A stretch of DNA of 15,431 nt from Bacillota bacterium (GTDB lineage Bacteria > Bacillota > Clostridia > Oscillospirales > Ruminococcaceae): positions 1 to 15,431 of the forward strand of contig JAEWWW010000026.1 of the NCBI GenBank assembly GCA_023396215.1, read 5' to 3'. A program made the position numbers and the translations under genes. Within the stretch, counting starts at the first letter, position 1. Every line of letters begins with the position of its first letter. The notes below the pieces were generated by a model. The model saw nothing but the letters and a program-made list of their open reading frames with translations, searched no databases and was not told the DNA's origin. Of the stretch, positions 11,925 through 15,431 are shown piece after piece.

Positions 11925-13205
11925 TTAGTAATAGGATGTTTTCAGGGTGCCAAGGCCGTCGATGATTACTTCGACGTTGATGCTGAAATCAATCTGCTGC
12001 AAAAAGTCGTCCTTTTCGGTGGGGGTGCGGGCCAGCTCCAGCTTTCTCTTTACATCAAAGATGTCAATGTTCTCTTTCTGCATGCGCTGGAAGAGCGCCA
12101 GCGCCCGGGCCGCCAATACCTCTTCCAACCCTGTTTTCAACTTCTGCACCGCCGTGCGGTCCCCGGTAAAGCTGGGCCCCACATCGATGAGCACCACCCT
12201 GACAGTGGTGGTAAAATCCAGCTTTATCCGCTCGCCTGCCATGCTGACCTTGGATTTATATTTATTGCCCAGCACCGAGAAGGAGGCGAGTGCATCCTTC
12301 TCGCTGGGGTTGGGCATGCTGATAATGCCGGATTTCACCTTGGCGGTCATCAAGTTAAAGGTTTCAAGCTCATCCGGGTTCAGGACGCCCACCATCCTGC
12401 TTTTTTGCAGAATAGCGGCGCCTTTAACCGCAATATAGGGCCGCTCAAGCTGGGCCGAGCTCTGCAGAAACGGGCTTGCGGAGTCCTGTTGCCTTTGCTC
12501 GCCCGAGCTCTGCTTACCGCCCTCCTCCTGCTCCTTGCCGGAGCCCTGCTCCTGCTGTTTACCCTGCTGCTCCTCCGGCGGCTTTTCTTCCGGAAGCACC
12601 GCGGCTTCCTGCTCGATGGTTTCGGTTTCCAGCAGAGGGAGCAGATTAATGCCGCTGCCGGTGCGCAGGTTTTTGACAAACTGGTAGTACTGGTTGGGCA
12701 GGATGCCCAGCGTGTATTTATTTGAGTTCATCATCTCGTAAAGGTAGAACCCCATAAACTCCTCATCCTCCATGGTGACACTGGCCAAATCGCTGGCGTC
12801 GCCGTTGAAGATGAACAGATAGGTTCTCATCGAGGGCTTTTGGTCGCGCCCCAGCAGGTCGAGGGTGGTTTCGAGCCCATTCTCGGCCATACGTTGGGTG
12901 AACACAAAGGATTTGTTGCCGGAGTAATCCACCGGGTAGTTTACCGCGATGCGAACATCCCGGGCGGCTTCAGAAAGGTTTACCCCTTTGCCAAAATAGG
13001 CCACCCGTTTTTCTTTGCCCGCCTTTTCGCCCTCGCCGCGGTAGGCCTTAAAGGCCTCGCAGAAAAACTGGAGCTGCCCGTTTTTTTCATCGCATATGCC
13101 CATGGTCATAAACAGAACCCGGTTTGTATCCCGGTAGCTGTAGCAGCCGGTGCAGGCAATCAGCGCCATCATCAGAGCCACGGCACAAGAAAGATATCTT
13201 TTCAT
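11925..13205 (-). CDS. gerKC: Spore germination lipoprotein, Ger(x)C family
   Basis: A 426-residue C subunit of a spore nutrient germinant receptor, attached to the outer face of the inner spore membrane. Signal peptide with lipobox ACTGC (C21); the N-terminal domain (residues about 22-190) contains YSYRDTNRV and an AVNYPVDYSGNKSFVF segment typical of the family. The C-terminal domain (about 255-426) ends in the variable tail. Between them lies an unusual 55-residue Glu/Gln/Lys/Gly-rich linker (about 198-254). ATG start, 6 bp after the gerA-type stop. Symbol follows the Clostridium gerK naming by gene order. Confidence 0.9.
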   Translation of the reverse strand: MKRYLSCAVALMMALIACTGCYSYRDTNRVLFMTMGICDEKNGQLQFFCEAFKAYRGEGEKAGKEKRVAYFGKGVNLSEAARDVRIAVNYPVDYSGNKSFVFTQRMAENGLETTLDLLGRDQKPSMRTYLFIFNGDASDLASVTMEDEEFMGFYLYEMMNSNKYTLGILPNQYYQFVKNLRTGSGINLLPLLETETIEQEAAVLPEEKPPEEQQGKQQEQGSGKEQEEGGKQSSGEQRQQDSASPFLQSSAQLERPYIAVKGAAILQKSRMVGVLNPDELETFNLMTAKVKSGIISMPNPSEKDALASFSVLGNKYKSKVSMAGERIKLDFTTTVRVVLIDVGPSFTGDRTAVQKLKTGLEEVLAARALALFQRMQKENIDIFDVKRKLELARTPTEKDDFLQQIDFSINVEVIIDGLGTLKTSYY

Positions 13206-13211
13206 ACCGCC

Positions 13212-14615
13212 TTACCTCTCGGAAAGTGGCTTTGGGTCGTTGCCCTGCAAATTCCCCATGAAGAAAACGTCGTTGTGCTTAAAGGTTTTGCCGGTGCCGA
13301 AGGGGTAGAGGTAGGGGTAGCCGCAGCTGGTGAGGCCGGCCAGATGGGCCACAAAGATGACAAACCCCATATAAAACCCGGGCAGGCCCAGTATCGCCGC
13401 CAGGATGATGGTGAAGATGCTCCATGTGAAGGTGGCGGCATGAAACACCGGCGTCAGGTAAGAGGCGATTGAGGTGATGGCCACAATGACCACCGTAACC
13501 TGTGAGGAAAGGCCGGAGGCCACCGCCGATTCGCCCAAAATAAGCGCGCCCACAATGCTCAGCGTGGGGCCGATGGGCTGGGGCAGCCGCACCCCCGCCT
13601 CGCGGATAATCTGGAAAAAGAAAATCATATAAAGCAGCTCGACAAAGGTGGGCACCGGCACCCCGGCGCGGAAGAGGGCCAGACGGTATAAGAAGATGTT
13701 GGGCACCAGCTTAAAGTGGTAGGTGACCAGCGCAAGATAAAGGCTGGGGATAAAAGTTGACATAAAAAATGCAATCCAGCGAAATATTCGCCCCATATTG
13801 GCCATAATGGGGTTTAAGGTATAGTCGTCGGTTGTTTGAAAGCTCTCGATGAAGAAAAGCGGCGCCGTAATGACAAATGGTGTGCCGTCCACCAGCACCA
13901 GAACCCGTCCCTCGGCCAGCTTGCAGACAGCCACGTCGGGCTTTTCGGTATATCCAATGGTGTCAAAGGGGGTGTGCTTGCAGCGGAGCCTGTCCTCCAA
14001 CTGGTTGGAGTAAAAGACATACTCGGTTTGTTCGTTCTGGATGGCCTGTATCTTTTCCCGCACATAGTCCACCAGCTTTTGCGGGGTGCAGTTTTCAATG
14101 TAAAGCAGCGCCGTTTCGGTTTGGGTTTCGGTACCCAGAAAAAAGCGCTCCACCTTCAGGGAGGGGGTTTTCAGCCTGCGGCGCACCTCTGAAAGGTTGG
14201 TGGCGAGGTCCTCGGTGAAGCCCTCGCGCGGGCCCTTTATCACCGTTTCGGTTTGGGGTATTTCGATGGCCCTTACCGGGTAGCCCTTGAGCCTGCAATA
14301 AACCGCCTTGCCCAGATGGGGGAAAATCACAACAACCCCGCCCTTTAAAACAGCCGGGGGGATGTCTTCGGTGGTTTCGAGCACTCTGGCGTTGCCTGTT
14401 TGCAGGATGCTGTTGGTGATGGTCTTTAGGGTGCTAAGGCGGCCCAGCTCGGCCAGCAGAGGCCGGATGACAAACTCCGAAACCTGCTTGGTGTCGGTCA
14501 TAGACGGTATATAGATAAGATGGACTTGGCTGAAGCGGCAGTCCAGCGTGCGGTATTCCACATCGCAGATATGGGCAAGAAGCTGCTTCACATCCTCTAA
14601 ATTGATGCGCGGCAT
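13212..14615 (-). CDS. gerKA: Spore germination receptor A subunit (GerA family)
   Basis: A 467-residue membrane protein. A soluble N-terminal part (1-265) contains KGPREGFTEDLATNLSEVRR (127 onward), highly conserved in the GerA family. The C-terminal part has about five membrane helices with the hallmark REAGVRLPQPIGPTLSIVG (338-356) and ILGESAVASGL. The ATG at 14615, with GGGGGTG six bases upstream, replaces a longer TTG start that would run into the divergent gene. With GerC it forms the receptor core; GerA-type proteins oligomerise and may form the germinant channel. Confidence 0.93.
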   Translation of the reverse strand: MPRINLEDVKQLLAHICDVEYRTLDCRFSQVHLIYIPSMTDTKQVSEFVIRPLLAELGRLSTLKTITNSILQTGNARVLETTEDIPPAVLKGGVVVIFPHLGKAVYCRLKGYPVRAIEIPQTETVIKGPREGFTEDLATNLSEVRRRLKTPSLKVERFFLGTETQTETALLYIENCTPQKLVDYVREKIQAIQNEQTEYVFYSNQLEDRLRCKHTPFDTIGYTEKPDVAVCKLAEGRVLVLVDGTPFVITAPLFFIESFQTTDDYTLNPIMANMGRIFRWIAFFMSTFIPSLYLALVTYHFKLVPNIFLYRLALFRAGVPVPTFVELLYMIFFFQIIREAGVRLPQPIGPTLSIVGALILGESAVASGLSSQVTVVIVAITSIASYLTPVFHAATFTWSIFTIILAAILGLPGFYMGFVIFVAHLAGLTSCGYPYLYPFGTGKTFKHNDVFFMGNLQGNDPKPLSER

Positions 14616-14691
14616 AGGTTCACCCCCAAAAATATTATTGATGCAGCGCAGGATAATATACGCCGCGACTTTGGTAAAAAGGAAGTTGAAG
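14616..14691. promoter_or_regulatory. Divergent gerA/gerB control region
   Basis: Only 76 bp separate the divergent starts. A 7-bp inverted repeat, ATATTAT (14632-14638) and ATAATAT (14653-14659), is placed so that each arm could serve as an A/T-rich -10 element for the gene on its own side. Forespore sigma-G control is expected for such receptors, but no unambiguous sigma-G box was found. Confidence 0.4.
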
Positions 14692-15431
14692 ATGGACAGA
14701 TTTTCACCCAAGCATTTTATATTTCTGATGCTTGCCACCGGTATTGTGTCTTTAAAAACCTACCCGGTGGTTGTTATTCAGCACAGCGGAAGAGATAGCT
14801 GGGTCGCCCTCATCGCCGCCTCGGCGCTGATCGCGGCTTATTTTCTCTTTGCAATCTCCACCCTGAAGGAAGCCAGGGACGTAACCCTGACCCAGGTATA
14901 TCAGCAAAGCTTTGGCAAGATACTGGGCGGCTTTTTAATTCTGCTGTTTGGGCTGACGGTGTTTGCCACCCTGCTGGAGGCCGCCTGCATCGAAGCCGAC
15001 AGCATGCACCAAAACATGCTGGTAGAAACCCCAAACTGGCTGTTTATCCTGCTGTTTGTGCTGCCCGCCCTTTATGTGGTGCGCAAAGATCTGGTGGCAG
15101 TTGTGATTATCACCATCATCGGCGTCTTTTTCATTATGCTTGCCGGAATACACCTCGGTATTCTCACCACCCAGCAAAAGGATATCCGCATGCTTTTTCC
15201 TGTGTTTGAGGAGGGCATTACACCCGGCTTCTGGCTGTCGATGCTCAAGGCGCTGGGGATGTACGGGTTTTTATCCATCACCCTGCCTTACCTGACCAAA
15301 ATCCAGTATCAGCGCGGGCTGCTGACCAAATATAGCGTCATCGGGCTAATCATTATCATTCAGATGGAGATTGTATCGATTACCGGCATCTTTATGACCT
15401 TCAGCGTGCAGGAGGCCCAGTCCTATTACTA
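14692..15431 (+). CDS. gerKB: Spore germination receptor B subunit (GerB family), partial
   Basis: The gene runs off the end of the window; 246 residues are present of about 365 expected. It is an APC-superfamily transporter-like subunit that contributes to germinant recognition. It starts MDRFSPKHFIFLMLATGIV with the first helix, and hydrophobic helices recur at about 38-58, 78-96, 115-128, 132-153, 186-200 and 217-237. The segment SGRDSWVALIAA is common in GerB proteins. ATG at 14692 with AAAAAGGAAG about 8 bases upstream. Divergent orientation to gerA-gerC equals that known for C. perfringens gerK. Confidence 0.9.
   Translation, partial: MDRFSPKHFIFLMLATGIVSLKTYPVVVIQHSGRDSWVALIAASALIAAYFLFAISTLKEARDVTLTQVYQQSFGKILGGFLILLFGLTVFATLLEAACIEADSMHQNMLVETPNWLFILLFVLPALYVVRKDLVAVVIITIIGVFFIMLAGIHLGILTTQQKDIRMLFPVFEEGITPGFWLSMLKALGMYGFLSITLPYLTKIQYQRGLLTKYSVIGLIIIIQMEIVSITGIFMTFSVQEAQSYY

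Noticed and set aside
14616..14738. Longer TTG-initiated start for the GerA subunit
   Set aside because: It would overlap the divergent gerB start and its ribosome binding site, and GerA similarity begins after the ATG at 14615, which has its own ribosome binding site.

Overview
The window looks like chromosome of a spore-forming, fairly high-GC member of the Clostridia (Oscillospiraceae/Ruminococcaceae-like, Bacillota). The evidence is a GerA/GerC/GerB spore germination locus, strong AGGAGG-type ribosome binding sites, TTGACA/TATAAT promoters, lipoboxes, a classical Rho-independent terminator, and GC-rich coding sequence with frequent CTG, CTC, GGC and GCC codons. No phage, transposon, CRISPR, rRNA or tRNA was seen.

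Layout. Positions 1-238 are non-coding and densely palindromic, with a G-quadruplex motif, a 12-bp inverted repeat and a near-perfect three-way-junction fold. From 3884 back to 239 (minus strand) runs a four-gene unit: flavodoxin-like FMN reductase with a Cys cluster, cysteine desulfurase, TtcA-like PP-loop tRNA thiolase, and a divergent 2-hydroxyacid-dehydrogenase-fold protein. The first three fit a sulfur-transfer/tRNA-thiolation pathway. From 4065 to about 8752 (plus strand) runs a zinc-uptake operon. It starts with a promoter overlapped by a perfect Zur-box-like palindrome, followed by a Fur/Zur regulator, a small His/Cys-rich membrane protein, a solute-binding lipoprotein, ZnuC, ZnuB, and a lipoprotein whose 3' end is cut by an in-frame TAA. 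A strong terminator closes the unit. From 11060 back to 8772 (minus) is a two-gene malate/2-hydroxyacid unit (Ldh-family dehydrogenase and malic enzyme) behind tandem extended -10 promoters that flank an intrinsic terminator. Next come a small HMA-fold protein that has lost one metal-binding Cys (11519-11310) and about 400 bp with little certain coding. The window ends with gerA-gerC (minus) and a divergent, truncated gerB (plus), the arrangement known for Clostridium perfringens gerK.

The most interesting object is the zinc-binding lipoprotein (5004-6584). In streptococcal AdcA a ZinT domain follows the ZnuA domain. Here a complete ZinT domain appears to be inserted into the His-rich loop of the ZnuA domain, and ZinT itself carries another His/acid-rich insertion between its metal ligands. 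This gives a nested zinc-capture protein with three His clusters. Together with the His/Cys-rich membrane protein, the Zur operator and the operon's last lipoprotein, it suggests a zinc-scavenging system built for low zinc. All functional assignments come from motif recognition by eye; no database search or folding program was run.
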